64,000 bases of DNA from Hyphomicrobium facile. GTDB lineage: Bacteria > Pseudomonadota > Alphaproteobacteria > Rhizobiales > Hyphomicrobiaceae. Under the pieces are notes generated by a model. That model saw only the letters and a list, made by a program, of their open reading frames with translations, ran no database searches and had not been told where the DNA came from. This document shows positions 35,567 through 44,758 of the stretch, one piece after another (the stretch's first letter is position 1; the number at the start of each line of letters is the position of its first letter). The position numbers and the translations under genes were made by a program. The stretch is taken from assembly GCF_900116175.1 (NCBI RefSeq), contig NZ_FPCH01000001.1, positions 1,180,501 through 1,244,500 of the forward strand. Direction: 5' to 3'.

Positions 35567-36874
35567 TCAGGCGCTGCCGAAGACGCGCCGGAAAATCGTG
35601 TCGACGTGGGCCGTGTGATAGTCGATGTCGAACATCGCCTCGAGAGCGGCAGCTGGCACCTTGGCGGTCACGTCCTTGTCGGACTTGAGCTCGGTCAAGA
35701 AATCCTTGCCCAGTTCCCAGGTCTTCATGGCGTTGCGCTGGACGAGCGCGTAGGCGTCCTCGCGGCTGACGCCGGCCTGGGTCAAAGCCAGCAACACGCG
35801 CTGGGAATTGTGCAGGCCGCCGAGCTTTTCCATGTTCCGCTTCATCGTCTCCGGATAGACGACAAGCTTTTCGATGACGCCGGCGAGGCGCGCCAGCGCG
35901 AAGTCGAGCGTCACCGTCGCGTCAGGTCCGATCATCCGCTCGACGCTCGAATGCGAGATGTCCCGCTCGTGCCAGAGGGCGACGTTTTCCATGGCGGGGA
36001 GCGCGTAGGCGCGAACCATGCGGGCGAGACCCGTCAGGTTTTCCGAGAGCACGGGGTTGCGCTTGTGCGGCATCGCCGACGAGCCCTTCTGGCCCGGCGA
36101 GAAATATTCTTCCGCTTCGAGCACTTCGGTCCGCTGCAGATGACGGATCTCGATGGCGAGGCGCTCGATGCTCGAGGCGACGACGCCGAGCGTCGCGAAG
36201 TACATGGCGTGACGGTCGCGCGGAATAATCTGCGTCGACACGGGTTCGGGAACGAGCCCCATCTTCTCCGCGACGTATTCCTCGATCCGGGGATCGACGT
36301 TGGCGAAGGTTCCAACCGCGCCCGAGATGGCGCACGTCGCGACTTCCTTCCGGGCGGCGACCATGCGCTCGCGTGCGCGTTCGAACTCGGCATAGGCGTA
36401 GGCAAGCTTGACGCCGAACGTCGTCGGCTCGGCATGGATGCCGTGGCTGCGCCCGATGGTGATCGCGTCCTTGTATTCGAAGGCGCGGGTCTTGAGTGCG
36501 GCGAGAAGGCGATCGAGGTCCGCTATCAGGAGATCGGCGGCGCGTACCAACTGGACGTTCAAGCAGGTGTCCAGCACGTCGGACGAGGTCATTCCCTGAT
36601 GGATGAAGCGGGCGTCGGGGCCCACGTGCTCGGCGAGGTGCGTCAAAAAGGCGATCACGTCATGTTTCGTAACCGCCTCGATTTCATCGATGCGGGCGAC
36701 GTCGAAGGTCGCGGCCGAACCTTTTTCCCATATGTTTTTTGCCGCAGCCTCCGGAATTATGCCGATCCGGGCGCTGGCGGTCGCGGCGTGGGCTTCGATC
36801 TCGAACCAGATTCGGAAACGTGTTTCGGGCTCCCAGATGCGCGTCATTTCGGGTCGTGAATAGCGGGGTATCAT
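35567..36874 (-). CDS. purB: Adenylosuccinate lyase
   Basis: 435 aa from ATG 36874 (MIPRYSRPEMTRIWEPETRFR), the conserved start of this subfamily. It cleaves SAICAR to AICAR and adenylosuccinate to AMP, releasing fumarate. Motifs: HDVIAFLTHLAEHVG, FIHQGMTSSDVLDT, TIGRSHGIHAEPTTFG, and the fumarase/lyase signature GSSAMPHKRNP, whose Ser region is the catalytic loop. Cytoplasmic tetramer. It is on the same strand as the purCSQL block but 7 kb away, upstream of the PAP2 operon. Confidence 0.98.
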   Translation of the reverse strand: MIPRYSRPEMTRIWEPETRFRIWFEIEAHAATASARIGIIPEAAAKNIWEKGSAATFDVARIDEIEAVTKHDVIAFLTHLAEHVGPDARFIHQGMTSSDVLDTCLNVQLVRAADLLIADLDRLLAALKTRAFEYKDAITIGRSHGIHAEPTTFGVKLAYAYAEFERARERMVAARKEVATCAISGAVGTFANVDPRIEEYVAEKMGLVPEPVSTQIIPRDRHAMYFATLGVVASSIERLAIEIRHLQRTEVLEAEEYFSPGQKGSSAMPHKRNPVLSENLTGLARMVRAYALPAMENVALWHERDISHSSVERMIGPDATVTLDFALARLAGVIEKLVVYPETMKRNMEKLGGLHNSQRVLLALTQAGVSREDAYALVQRNAMKTWELGKDFLTELKSDKDVTAKVPAAALEAMFDIDYHTAHVDTIFRRVFGSA

Positions 36875-37311
36875 AGAGCTAAATCCTTGATGCAACGCGG
36901 GAGGCGTAGCAGACGGGCCACGGCGCATCAATCGCCGGAGCCGGTTCCGACAGAGGCATAGCGAGACTTCGCTTAGGTACCGGCATTTTGCTGCTCTGCA
37001 CCAAATGCTTTGAAACAATTCGTGAAGCGACGTTTCGATTGTCGCCCGTCTATCGCCACGAACGGCTGACCTAGTTTCCGCATTACGAGGCGGGCATTTC
37101 TGTTTTTCGTTCAGGTATTATTCAGGGCAGTTAAGCCACACTCGTAAAATTCGTCGGTCTACGTTCGAATTAGCGCATTCTATTCGTGTACGGGTGGGCC
37201 TACATAGAAATACCCAAGGATGTAATTGAGTCGAGGAGCTCTTCCCGGGTGGCAACAATGATCCCCCGTTCGAACTCCGCGATAAAAACCACAGCGGGAG
37301 ACTTGAAGAAC
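36875..37311. other. Intergenic region, no gene seen
   Basis: It holds the upstream regions of purB (minus) and the 37312 gene (plus). I find no strong hairpin or repeat. An in-frame extension of the next gene back to 37186 exists but lacks a convincing start. Confidence 0.4.
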
Positions 37312-37515
37312 ATGTCGCAACAGATGGGCAGCGGGGAACTGGCTGAATTGGTCCATCAGATGGAGCAGTCGGAAGACGATCCGCGCCAGTGCTACGCCCT
37401 CGTGAAAGAACGAATCACAGAGTTTCGGGATTCCGGCCGGGATATTCCGGATGTTTTGACGAAACTCGAGAGACGGCTAATGACGGAATGCATGCTGGCT
37501 TCTCAGGGGCGGTAA
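37312..37515 (+). CDS. Small conserved-looking protein, 67 aa
   Basis: MSQQMGSGELAELVHQMEQSEDDPRQCYALVKERITEF... is all helical and charged and looks like small hypothetical proteins of Hyphomicrobiales. Starts at ATG 37258 or further upstream are possible, but the recognisable part begins at 37312 (GGGAGA about ten bases upstream). The TAA stop falls within the first copy of a 14-bp tandem repeat, so unit gain or loss would not alter the protein unless the first unit changed. Function unknown. Confidence 0.6.
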   Translation: MSQQMGSGELAELVHQMEQSEDDPRQCYALVKERITEFRDSGRDIPDVLTKLERRLMTECMLASQGR

Positions 37516-37576
37516 TCCTGGGTCGGTAATCCTGGGTCGGTAATCCTGGGTCGCTAATCCTGGGCCGCTAATTCCG
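37511..37576. repeat. 14-bp tandem repeat, about 4.5 copies
   Basis: GGTAATCCTGGGTC repeats exactly at 37511, 37525 and 37539, then as GCTAATCCTGGGCC-like copies at 37553 and (partial) 37567. It overlaps the stop codon of the preceding gene. Confidence 0.9.
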
Positions 37577-37663
37577 CTAAATAGCAAAGCTGGGAATGCC
37601 CGGCATTTGCGCCTCGTTTCATTGGTGGCCTTCGTGCCATCAGGTCGGCTTGCGCAATCTGGC

Positions 37664-37682
37664 GCGAGGCGGCCTTTTTTTT
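37664..37682 (+). terminator. Possible terminator with long T-run
   Basis: GCGAGGCGGCC followed by eight Ts. The upstream partner arm (GCCTCG near 37608) leaves a long loop, so the pairing is uncertain. Confidence 0.4.
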
Positions 37683-37759
37683 ATGCGGCTTTACTATGCG
37701 GCGGGGCGGCGAAGCCTTCAGCGCAAGGTGCCGCGGAGCCGCCCGATGTTGCTCCGTTG

Positions 37760-38002
37760 CTACAGGACGTTATGGGTGCCGTCGCAATAGGGTTCGTCGT
37801 CGGTCGCCTTGCAGCCGCAGAGGTTAAAGGTGCCCGTGTGGTCCGGTACGAACCGCATCGGTTCAAATGACGTGCCTTCGTGCGAGCCGTCGCAAAAGGG
37901 CTGGGTCTTGGATCTGCCGCAGCGGCAGTACCAATATTCCTGGCCCTCAGTGAGGTCGACCTGATAGGGCCCGGTTTGGGCGACTACGGCCTCGTCAGAC
38001 AT
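37760..38002 (-). CDS. CDGSH iron-sulfur domain protein (two clusters)
   Basis: 80 aa with two CDGSH motifs: CRCGRSKTQPFCDGSH and CGCKATDDEPYCDGTH, each C-x-C-x2-S/T-x3-P-x-C-D-G-x-H-like and expected to hold a [2Fe-2S] cluster with 3Cys-1His ligation. This tandem, soluble form resembles mitochondrial CISD3/Miner2 more than mitoNEET. No membrane anchor. The second site has Lys-Ala-Thr rather than the usual spacing residues but keeps all ligands. Function is probably redox or cluster transfer. Confidence 0.95.
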   Translation of the reverse strand: MSDEAVVAQTGPYQVDLTEGQEYWYCRCGRSKTQPFCDGSHEGTSFEPMRFVPDHTGTFNLCGCKATDDEPYCDGTHNVL

Positions 38003-38371
38003 CGTCGTACTCCATCTCGCGCGACTGGCACGCTGAACTTGGCTCGTTTGAATCGGCTCGCCGAACCGAGCTGGTGCAGCCCCTCGTTTTTTGACTCGCT
38101 ATCGGGTTTGGGAGCGACGGGCAAGGGCCCGTGCTGTTCGGCTCGGCAGTCCGGCTTGGCCGTTTCGCTGCGACCTGCCTAACAAGCAGGCTGGCAACAT
38201 TTTTCGGCAACGGCGTCCTAGACATCGGCAAACGGCTGGGCGAAGGTCGCAAAGAAGCGCGTGGAGTCCTGACGGGCGTGGCGGCGGGGGAATTGCTGTC
38301 CGAGCGGGGAAGGTCATCCAGCGCCAAAATGTCCTGTGACCAAAGATGTCCAGATCATGAGGGACCCGCGC
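38003..38371. other. Intergenic region, no gene seen
   Basis: Separates the CDGSH gene from the divergent APC permease. Open frames exist on both strands but have biased, non-protein-like composition. I see no repeat. Confidence 0.35.
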
Positions 38372-39772
38372 ATGGCCGATCTCTTCCGTAAGAAATCTGT
38401 CGCCTACGACGACTCGGACTTCGGCATGAAGCGTGTCTTGAGCGCGCTCGATCTGACGCTGCTCGGCATCGGCGCGATCATCGGAACCGGCATTTTCGTC
38501 CTGACCGGGGTGGCGGCTGCAACGCAGTCCGGCCCAGCCGTCGTTATGTCCTTCGTCGTTGCGGGATTGGCGTGCGGATTTGCGGCGCTGTCCTATGCCG
38601 AGCTTGCTTCGAGCGTCGGCGGTTGCGGAAGTGCCTACGGCTACAGTTATGCGGCGTTCGGTGAACTCATCGCCTGGATCATCGCCTGGGACCTCATCCT
38701 GGAATACGGCGTGTCGGTTGCGGCGGTGGCCAACGGTTGGTCAGGGTATTTCAACAACGCGCTGACGGCCATCGGCCTCGGGCTGCCGCCGGAGCTCACG
38801 AAGGGGCCCTTTGCGGGCGGGATCGTGAACCTTCCTGCGTTCGGCATCGTCTTCCTGTTGATGATCATGCTGATCATCGGGGTGAAGGAGACGGCGCGGG
38901 TGAATGCGGCGATGGTGGCGGTGAAGCTTGGGACGATCGCGATTTTCCTGGCCGTCGCGATCTTCAACATCCACCCCGAGAACTGGACGCCGTTCGCGCC
39001 GTTCGGCTGGTTCGACCACAATGCGGAAGGCAGGCCGGTCGGCATTCTGGCGGGCGCGTCTCTCGTCTTCTTCGCCTACGTCGGCTTCGATGCGGTTTCG
39101 ACTGCGGTCGAAGAGGCCCGGGACCCGCAACGTGACGTGCCGCGGGGCCTGATCGGCTCGCTGATCTTCTGCACGATCATCTACATCGTCGTCTCGGGCG
39201 TGCTGACCGGCATCGTCAATTACACCGAACTCAATGTGTCCTCGCCCGTTGCGTTCGCGCTTCAAAAGATCGGGTACAACTGGGCTTCGGCGCTGGTCGC
39301 CGCGGGTGTCATCACGGGGCTGACGACCGTCATGCTCGTTCTCTACTACGCCCTGACGCGCATCATCGTCGGAGTGTCGCGAGACGGACTGCTCCCGCCA
39401 TATTTCTCCGTGGTCAACCGCCGTACGCATACCCCCGTCCGCACGACGGTCATCGTCGGCTTCATCATGGCGATCATGGCCGGCTTCCTTCCGCTCGGCA
39501 TTCTCGCGGAACTCGTGAACATCGGGACGCTCGCGGCGTTCGTTCTGGTGTGCGCCGGCGTGATCGCGCTCAGGCTGTCGCATCCGGATCTGCCGCGACC
39601 CTTCAAGATGCCCGGCGGCCTCATCATTCCCGTGCTCGGCATCATTTCGTGCGGCGCGCTGATCGGGTTCCTGCCGTTCGAGACGCACCTGCGTTTCATC
39701 ATCTGGCTGGCGCTCGGGCTCGTCATCTACTTCGTGTATTCCATCAGGCACAGCCGGCTCGCGGTGGCATAG
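38372..39772 (+). CDS. APC superfamily amino acid permease (YfnA/CAT-like)
   Basis: 466 aa, about 12 membrane helices. ATG 38372 is preferred (GAGGGA seven bases upstream); in-frame GTG 38336 and ATG 38357 are alternatives. TM1 has the substrate-binding GIGAIIGTGIFVLTG, TM3 ends in ELASSVGGCGSAYGYSYAAFGE, and TM6 holds FFAYVGFDAVSTAVEEARDPQRDVPRG, which is strongly conserved in cationic amino acid permeases. The C-terminal half includes RIIVGVSRDGLLPPYFS. Inner membrane uptake, probably of cationic or branched amino acids; substrate not decidable. Confidence 0.94.
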   Translation: MADLFRKKSVAYDDSDFGMKRVLSALDLTLLGIGAIIGTGIFVLTGVAAATQSGPAVVMSFVVAGLACGFAALSYAELASSVGGCGSAYGYSYAAFGELIAWIIAWDLILEYGVSVAAVANGWSGYFNNALTAIGLGLPPELTKGPFAGGIVNLPAFGIVFLLMIMLIIGVKETARVNAAMVAVKLGTIAIFLAVAIFNIHPENWTPFAPFGWFDHNAEGRPVGILAGASLVFFAYVGFDAVSTAVEEARDPQRDVPRGLIGSLIFCTIIYIVVSGVLTGIVNYTELNVSSPVAFALQKIGYNWASALVAAGVITGLTTVMLVLYYALTRIIVGVSRDGLLPPYFSVVNRRTHTPVRTTVIVGFIMAIMAGFLPLGILAELVNIGTLAAFVLVCAGVIALRLSHPDLPRPFKMPGGLIIPVLGIISCGALIGFLPFETHLRFIIWLALGLVIYFVYSIRHSRLAVA

Positions 39773-40001
39773 GCCGATTAACCCTCAAGACCCCACTGGA
39801 AAAAGACAAAGCGCGAGAGTAGGTTCCCGGCCGACCGCGGCCGCCTGAAAGCATCTTCCGTCGGCCCGGATACGAGGATCAACACAAATGGACTGCGACA
39901 GTCGAAGCGATACTTCGATTTCGCCCGTATCCCTCGAGCTCGGCTGATACCAGGCCCGCTCGGACGGCTGCGTGGTGGCCGAGAACCGGAAGGGCCTATA
40001 C

Positions 40002-41006
40002 ATGCTGCGCAGCTATCGCCGCGAAAATTCGCATCTCGTTTTGGCGCAGGAAGGCATTGCGGCCGAGACGGCCGGTCCGATCGATCTTCCGTTCTGGATC
40101 GATCTCTATAATCCGGCTCCCCAGGACAACCGCTATGTGGAGCAGTTGCTCGGTATTTCGCTGCCGACGCGGGAGGAGATGCAGGAGATCGAAGTCTCCG
40201 CCCGGCTCTATCAGGAGGACGGCGCCGAGTTCATGACGCTGACGGCTGCGTCTCAGCTTGAAAGCGACGAGCCGATCAACACGCCGATCACGTTCGTGCT
40301 CAAGGGCACCACGCTCGTGACCGTTCGCTATGCGGAACCGAAGGCCTTCGCCAATTTCGTCGTCCGCGCGCAGCGTTCCAATACGGTGCCGGTCGGGAAC
40401 GGCGAGCAGATCATGATGGGCCTGATCGAAGCGCTGCTCGATCGCATGGCGGATGCTCTCGAGCGCGTCGGAACGGGGATCGATCAGGTTTCGCGGCAAG
40501 TCTTTCGTAAAGGCGGGAAGGGGAAGGAAAAGGCCTCACCTTCCAGCGAAGATCTGCAGGCGGTGATCGAGCGGATCGGCCAGGACGGCGATCTGTTGAC
40601 GAAGGTCCGCGAAAGTCTCGTCAGCATCAACCGCGTGTTGACCTATCACACCAGCGTCGACCAGCAGGACAAGAAGGTCACGAAGGAAGCCAAGGCGCGC
40701 AGCAAGGTTTTGTATCGGGACGTGGTCGCGTTGACGGATCAGGCGACGTTCCTGTCGAGCAAGGTCAACTTCCTGCTCGACGCGACGCTCGGGCTCATCA
40801 ATCTGCAGCAGAACCAGATCATCAAGATCTTCTCGGTCGCGGCGGTGGTGTTTCTGCCTCCGACGCTGGTCGCATCGATCTACGGCATGAACTTCGCCGA
40901 TATTCCGGAACTCAGGTGGGGTCTCGGCTATCCGTTTGCGCTCGGCATGATGGTGATCTCGGCGATCCTGCCGTATCTCTATTTCAAGCGGCGCCGGTGG
41001 CTGTAG
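40002..41006 (+). CDS. corA: CorA family divalent cation transporter
   Basis: 334 aa from ATG 40002 with GGAAGGG upstream. Large cytoplasmic N-terminal domain (FWIDLYNPAPQDNRYVEQLLG, LPTREEMQEIEVSARLY), long stalk helix region and two C-terminal helices joined by the YGMNF signature loop, the selectivity entry of Mg2+/Co2+/Ni2+ channels. It ends RRRWL, a basic cytoplasmic tail. No partner genes. Two REP-like palindromes follow the stop. Confidence 0.95.
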   Translation: MLRSYRRENSHLVLAQEGIAAETAGPIDLPFWIDLYNPAPQDNRYVEQLLGISLPTREEMQEIEVSARLYQEDGAEFMTLTAASQLESDEPINTPITFVLKGTTLVTVRYAEPKAFANFVVRAQRSNTVPVGNGEQIMMGLIEALLDRMADALERVGTGIDQVSRQVFRKGGKGKEKASPSSEDLQAVIERIGQDGDLLTKVRESLVSINRVLTYHTSVDQQDKKVTKEAKARSKVLYRDVVALTDQATFLSSKVNFLLDATLGLINLQQNQIIKIFSVAAVVFLPPTLVASIYGMNFADIPELRWGLGYPFALGMMVISAILPYLYFKRRRWL

Positions 41007-41016
41007 CTTTTGTTGA

Positions 41017-41048
41017 GCGTTGGCGACTCGCGTTCCGCGAGCCGGCCG
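41017..41048. repeat. REP-like palindrome, copy a of family E
   Basis: GCGTTGGCGACTCGCG, loop, CGCGAGCCGGCCG. The stem CTCGCG/CGCGAG is perfect. Copy b follows 12 bases later with a different stem but identical flanks. Confidence 0.8.
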
Positions 41049-41060
41049 AGTCATACGTTT

Positions 41061-41092
41061 GCGTTGGCGACTCCCGTTCCGGGAGCCGGCCG
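41061..41092. repeat. REP-like palindrome, copy b of family E
   Basis: GCGTTGGCGACTCCCG, loop, CGGGAGCCGGCCG. The arms changed together (CTCCCG/CGGGAG) relative to copy a, so the hairpin is preserved. Confidence 0.8.
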
Positions 41093-41105
41093 CCAACGCT
41101 GGCGG

Positions 41106-41486
41106 TTAGTGCGCTGTTCCGGTCATGCCGTCGTTGCTGGCCCAACGAAGCGTCGAACCTGTGCGCGTGACGGAGAAGCATTGCTCGCGGCCCGCCTGCC
41201 AGAGGTTCCAGCGCTGGCAGAACTGGTTGCCGGAAATGCGCCAGGTTCCGCGGTCTTCTGAGATCCCGCCTGAGAAGACGGCCATCGCTTTTGACTTGGC
41301 GCTCATCGTGCCACCGGGATTGTAGCGGATAGGAACCGACCCGAACGGCGCGGAAATGTAAATCGTCCGTCCGGCGAGTAGCCCGCGCAGCTCGATGCCA
41401 GTGAGATTGTCGGCCGCAACCTGAGTGGCCGATGCCATGATCGCTACCGTCGCCAACCCGGCGAGAACGCCTCGTCGCATGTTCAT
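41106..41486 (-). CDS. Secreted protein of unknown function, 126 aa
   Basis: Signal peptide MNMRRGVLAGLATVAIMASAT ... VAADN. The mature part has NLTGIELRGLLAGRTIYIS, YNPGGTMSAKSKAMAVFSGG, DRGTWRISGNQFCQRWNLW and REQCFSVTRTGSTLRW. This pattern (a low-complexity start, then GTW...G...CxxW and C near the end) is common in small exported alphaproteobacterial proteins. Two cysteines may pair. Start could be Met1 or Met3. Confidence 0.8.
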   Translation of the reverse strand: MNMRRGVLAGLATVAIMASATQVAADNLTGIELRGLLAGRTIYISAPFGSVPIRYNPGGTMSAKSKAMAVFSGGISEDRGTWRISGNQFCQRWNLWQAGREQCFSVTRTGSTLRWASNDGMTGTAH

Positions 41487-41613
41487 TTACCCCCGTCTCG
41501 AAATCGTAAAATTCGATAGGGAACGCTTTAGCAAATTGATGCGTGCGCTGCGAAACGAGCCTGTGGAAAAAGTAAAGATCGGGCGCGGATTGTTGCCGAG
41601 ATAGCCCGATTCA

Positions 41614-42588
41614 CTATTCTAGCAAGCGGCGTGCTGCCTTGTCCGGCGTCATCGTGCCCGAGAGCACGGCATCGGCGAGCGGATCGAGACCTTCCTTGCC
41701 GCCGGACTTGATGCGGGCGGCGACGATGTCGGCGGCGGCGCGCGCGATCAAATAGCGAGCCCTGCGGCGCCTTCTCTTGATCGCACCATCGGCTGCGACG
41801 CGGGTGCCGATTTCGTCGAACGCTTCGACGAGTGCGGGAACGCCATCGCCGCTCAACGCGCTGGTTTTCAGGACGGGGACTTTTTCCGCCGCCATCGCGC
41901 GGATCGACAGTGCGCCGACAAGCTGCTGCATCGTTTGTTCAGCGCCTGGGCGATCGGCTTTGTTGACGACGATGATGTCGGCGATTTCCAAAAGGCCGGA
42001 TTTCATCGCCTGAATATCATCGCCCATTCCAGGCGCGGCGATGACGACGCGGATGTCGGCAACTTCCGCGACATCGACTTCGTTCTGTCCGGTGCCGACC
42101 GTTTCCAGCAGCACGATATCGAAGCCCGCGCCGTCGAGCGCGTCGATGATGCGGACGGCCGCGGGCGAGAGGCCGCCGAGATAACCGCGCGAGGCGAGCG
42201 AGCGTACGAAGACGCCGTCGTCGTCCAATGCCGCCGTCATGCGAATGCGATCACCGAGAATGGCGCCGCCCGAGATCGGGCTCGACGGATCGACGGCGAT
42301 GACGCCGACGGTCCGGCCGTGCTGTCGCAGATGCGCGATGACGGCGTTGACGAGGGTCGATTTGCCGGCGCCCGGCGGCCCTGTAAATCCAACGACGAGC
42401 GCGTGCCCGAGATGAGGCTGCAGCGCCTGAAGCAACCCGGGCGCGGCTTCTGAGAGCCGTTCAAGCTCGGTGATCACCGTTGCGATGGCACGGCGTTCGC
42501 CCGCGCGCATACGGTCGACGTAGCTCGCGATTTCGGCGGCTGGAATGCGGGCAACGGGAGGAAGCGGATCTGCGGTCGTTTTGGTCAT
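41614..42588 (-). CDS. meaB: MeaB/ArgK-family G3E GTPase, mutase chaperone
   Basis: 324 aa. P-loop GFTGPPGAGKST, then VDPSSPISGGAILGDRIRM, ETVGTGQNEVDVAEVAD (switch region) and NKAD for guanine binding. MeaB guards adenosylcobalamin-dependent methylmalonyl- or ethylmalonyl-CoA mutases against inactivation and checks cofactor loading. In methylotrophs these mutases belong to the ethylmalonyl-CoA pathway. No mutase gene is in view; meaB stands alone, divergent from the acyltransferase. The C-terminal dimerisation arm (ADAVLSGTMTPDKAARRLL) is intact. Confidence 0.94.
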   Translation of the reverse strand: MTKTTADPLPPVARIPAAEIASYVDRMRAGERRAIATVITELERLSEAAPGLLQALQPHLGHALVVGFTGPPGAGKSTLVNAVIAHLRQHGRTVGVIAVDPSSPISGGAILGDRIRMTAALDDDGVFVRSLASRGYLGGLSPAAVRIIDALDGAGFDIVLLETVGTGQNEVDVAEVADIRVVIAAPGMGDDIQAMKSGLLEIADIIVVNKADRPGAEQTMQQLVGALSIRAMAAEKVPVLKTSALSGDGVPALVEAFDEIGTRVAADGAIKRRRRRARYLIARAAADIVAARIKSGGKEGLDPLADAVLSGTMTPDKAARRLLE

Positions 42589-42745
42589 ACGCGCTGATTA
42601 GAAGGGAAGCTGCCCGCACGCAACTGTGTTACCGCGGGCGGAAGGCGTGGGGTTGAGGCGGAGGGGTGAATGTGATCCTTTCTCCGCGGTGAGACGCCTA
42701 GCCGGGGGGGATCGTGTCGGACAAGGGCGATTGTCGGTCGAGACG

Positions 42746-44752
42746 ATGCACGGTCGAGCGGTGAAGACGCACCGCTCCGACATAGACGGCCTGCGAGCCG
42801 TCGCCATACTGGGCGTTCTGGCCTTTCACTTCGGATTGGGCGGAGTGACGGGCGGCTACGGCGGAGTGGATGTTTTCTTTGTCATTTCCGGCTTTTTGAT
42901 TGCCGGGATCATCAAATCCGAACTCGAGGCCGGCACTTTTTCCCTGACGCACTTCTACGTTCGGCGCATCCGCAGGATATTGCCTGCGCTGACGGTGTGT
43001 CTTGCCGCGACGACCCTTGCTGCGGCTTTCATTCTTTTCCCGCGTGACTTCCAGAATTACGGACGGAGCCTGCTGGCGGCTGCGCTCTCCTTATCGAATT
43101 TTTATTTCTCGGTCCGCAACGGCTATTTCGACGGCGCCGCAACGGAAAAGCCGCTTCTTCACACATGGTCGCTGGCGGTAGAAGAACAATTCTATATCGT
43201 CTTTCCGGTGGCTCTCATTCTGCTCTTCAAGTTAGCGCGGAAGAGCGTGTTGTCTGTGCTGGCGGCAATTGCGGCTCTTTCGCTCGCGTACAGCAGTTTC
43301 AGCGTCGCGCGCTCGCCAGATCCAGCCTTTTTCTCAACTTTAGGTCGGGTCTGGGAATTGGGCACCGGAACGCTTCTTGCCTTTGCCGCTTTGCCGCTTG
43401 CGTCGCGCCGCTGGGCAATCGAAGCCGAGGCAGGGGCGGGCGTTTTACTGATTGCCTTCGGCTATTTCTTCTACGACGACAATACGCTGTTTCCCGGATT
43501 GGCGGCGTTGCCGCTGTGCTTCGGAGCAGCACTCATCATTCACTCCGGCATGTCTCCGCAAAAATCGTTCGTGGCAAGATTGCTATCGTCGCCACCGATG
43601 GTGGGCATCGGGCTCATTTCCTACTCGATCTACCTCTGGCACTGGCCTTTGCTGGTGCTCTGCCAATATCGTTTTCCGGACGTCTTCGGAGCTGATGCCC
43701 CGCACGCGACGGCGGCGCGCATGGGGCTCGCGATAGCCAGCCTCGGTCTCGGTGCCTTGTCGTGGCGGTTCATCGAGGAACCTTTCCGGCGATCCGGAGG
43801 CATTTTGACGAAGACTGTATTCGGTGCAGGAGCCTCGGCAGTTTTGGCGATTGCCGCGACGTCTGCGGTAGTCATTGGACGTCCGAACTGGCTGCACAGA
43901 TGGCCGGCGGCGATAGATGCAATGCAATTCAGAAGAACCGTTTCCGGGCGCGTCCTCGGATTGAAGCGGGAGCCGGAATGGCCACATGACACCTATCGGG
44001 TGGGCAACGAGGGCAGCACACCCGATACCGTTTTATGGGGTGACAGTTTCGCCCAAGCGCTCATCCCCGGGTTCATCACTTATTATAAAAAGACCGGGAA
44101 AGGCGCAGTCATAGCGGCTAATCCGGGATGCCCACCGCTGCCTAGTGTCACCTTCTACGGGCGCTCGCCGGGCGCGAATTGTAAACCTCGAAACAACGCT
44201 ATTTTCAAAGCGGTCGCGGCGCGAGGTATCCGGCGCGTAATTCTCGTGGCGCGCTGGGAAGGATTTGCGAGCGCTGTTGTTCGGGACGGTGACGGAAATC
44301 CGGCTGTCTACACGAAACACGGGAATGCGGACGGCGCCGTTTTTGCCAGCACTCTTGAAGACGTCGTCCGGCGTCTCGCCGCGCAAGACAAAGATGTTGT
44401 CATACTGGGACCCGTGCCGATTCACAGATTTGATGTCGGCCCGACTATGGCTCGCCACATCGCATGGGGCCTGCCTCTACCGCCCGAACTGGCGTTGCAG
44501 GAGTTCACGCAGAACCAGCGTCTTGTCCTGCCGGTTCTCGCGCGGCTTGCGACCATCCCGCATGTCCGCGTCGTCTATCCGCATCTCAGTCTTTGCGACG
44601 GGAAGACCTGCCGTTACAGTGACGATGGCAAGCCGATGTATTCGGACGCCGGTCATCTTTCGCCGAACGGGGTGGCGACACTTTCACAAATGTTCGACGA
44701 GCTGTTCAATGGCGCGGCGAAGTCGGAGCCGCCAGTAGCTCTTCAGCCGTGA
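42746..44752 (+). CDS. OafA/YrhL-like acyltransferase with C-terminal SGNH domain
   Basis: 668 aa from ATG 42746. The N-terminal half is a ten-helix acyltransferase-3 domain: YRSD-like HRSDIDGLRAVAILGVLAFHF with the catalytic His, GGVDVFFVISGFLI, FYVRRIRRILPAL and HTWSLAVEEQFYIVFP. From about residue 430 there is a periplasmic SGNH hydrolase-like domain: TVLWGDSFAQALIPGF (block I Ser) and SDAGHLSPNGV (Asp/His of block V). Such fusions O-acetylate lipopolysaccharide O-antigen or other surface sugars. It is six bases from the end of the convergent LOG gene. Confidence 0.94.
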   Translation: MHGRAVKTHRSDIDGLRAVAILGVLAFHFGLGGVTGGYGGVDVFFVISGFLIAGIIKSELEAGTFSLTHFYVRRIRRILPALTVCLAATTLAAAFILFPRDFQNYGRSLLAAALSLSNFYFSVRNGYFDGAATEKPLLHTWSLAVEEQFYIVFPVALILLFKLARKSVLSVLAAIAALSLAYSSFSVARSPDPAFFSTLGRVWELGTGTLLAFAALPLASRRWAIEAEAGAGVLLIAFGYFFYDDNTLFPGLAALPLCFGAALIIHSGMSPQKSFVARLLSSPPMVGIGLISYSIYLWHWPLLVLCQYRFPDVFGADAPHATAARMGLAIASLGLGALSWRFIEEPFRRSGGILTKTVFGAGASAVLAIAATSAVVIGRPNWLHRWPAAIDAMQFRRTVSGRVLGLKREPEWPHDTYRVGNEGSTPDTVLWGDSFAQALIPGFITYYKKTGKGAVIAANPGCPPLPSVTFYGRSPGANCKPRNNAIFKAVAARGIRRVILVARWEGFASAVVRDGDGNPAVYTKHGNADGAVFASTLEDVVRRLAAQDKDVVILGPVPIHRFDVGPTMARHIAWGLPLPPELALQEFTQNQRLVLPVLARLATIPHVRVVYPHLSLCDGKTCRYSDDGKPMYSDAGHLSPNGVATLSQMFDELFNGAAKSEPPVALQP

Positions 44753-44758
44753 TGGCCG

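Noticed and set aside
37511-37576. Short repeats considered as a CRISPR array
   Set aside because: Units are 14 bp and directly adjacent, with no spacers and no cas genes nearby; it is a minisatellite.
37995-38327. 110-residue minus-strand frame in the gap before the APC permease
   Set aside because: Ser/Pro/Arg-rich, no SD, no motif, and it overlaps the start of the CDGSH gene.
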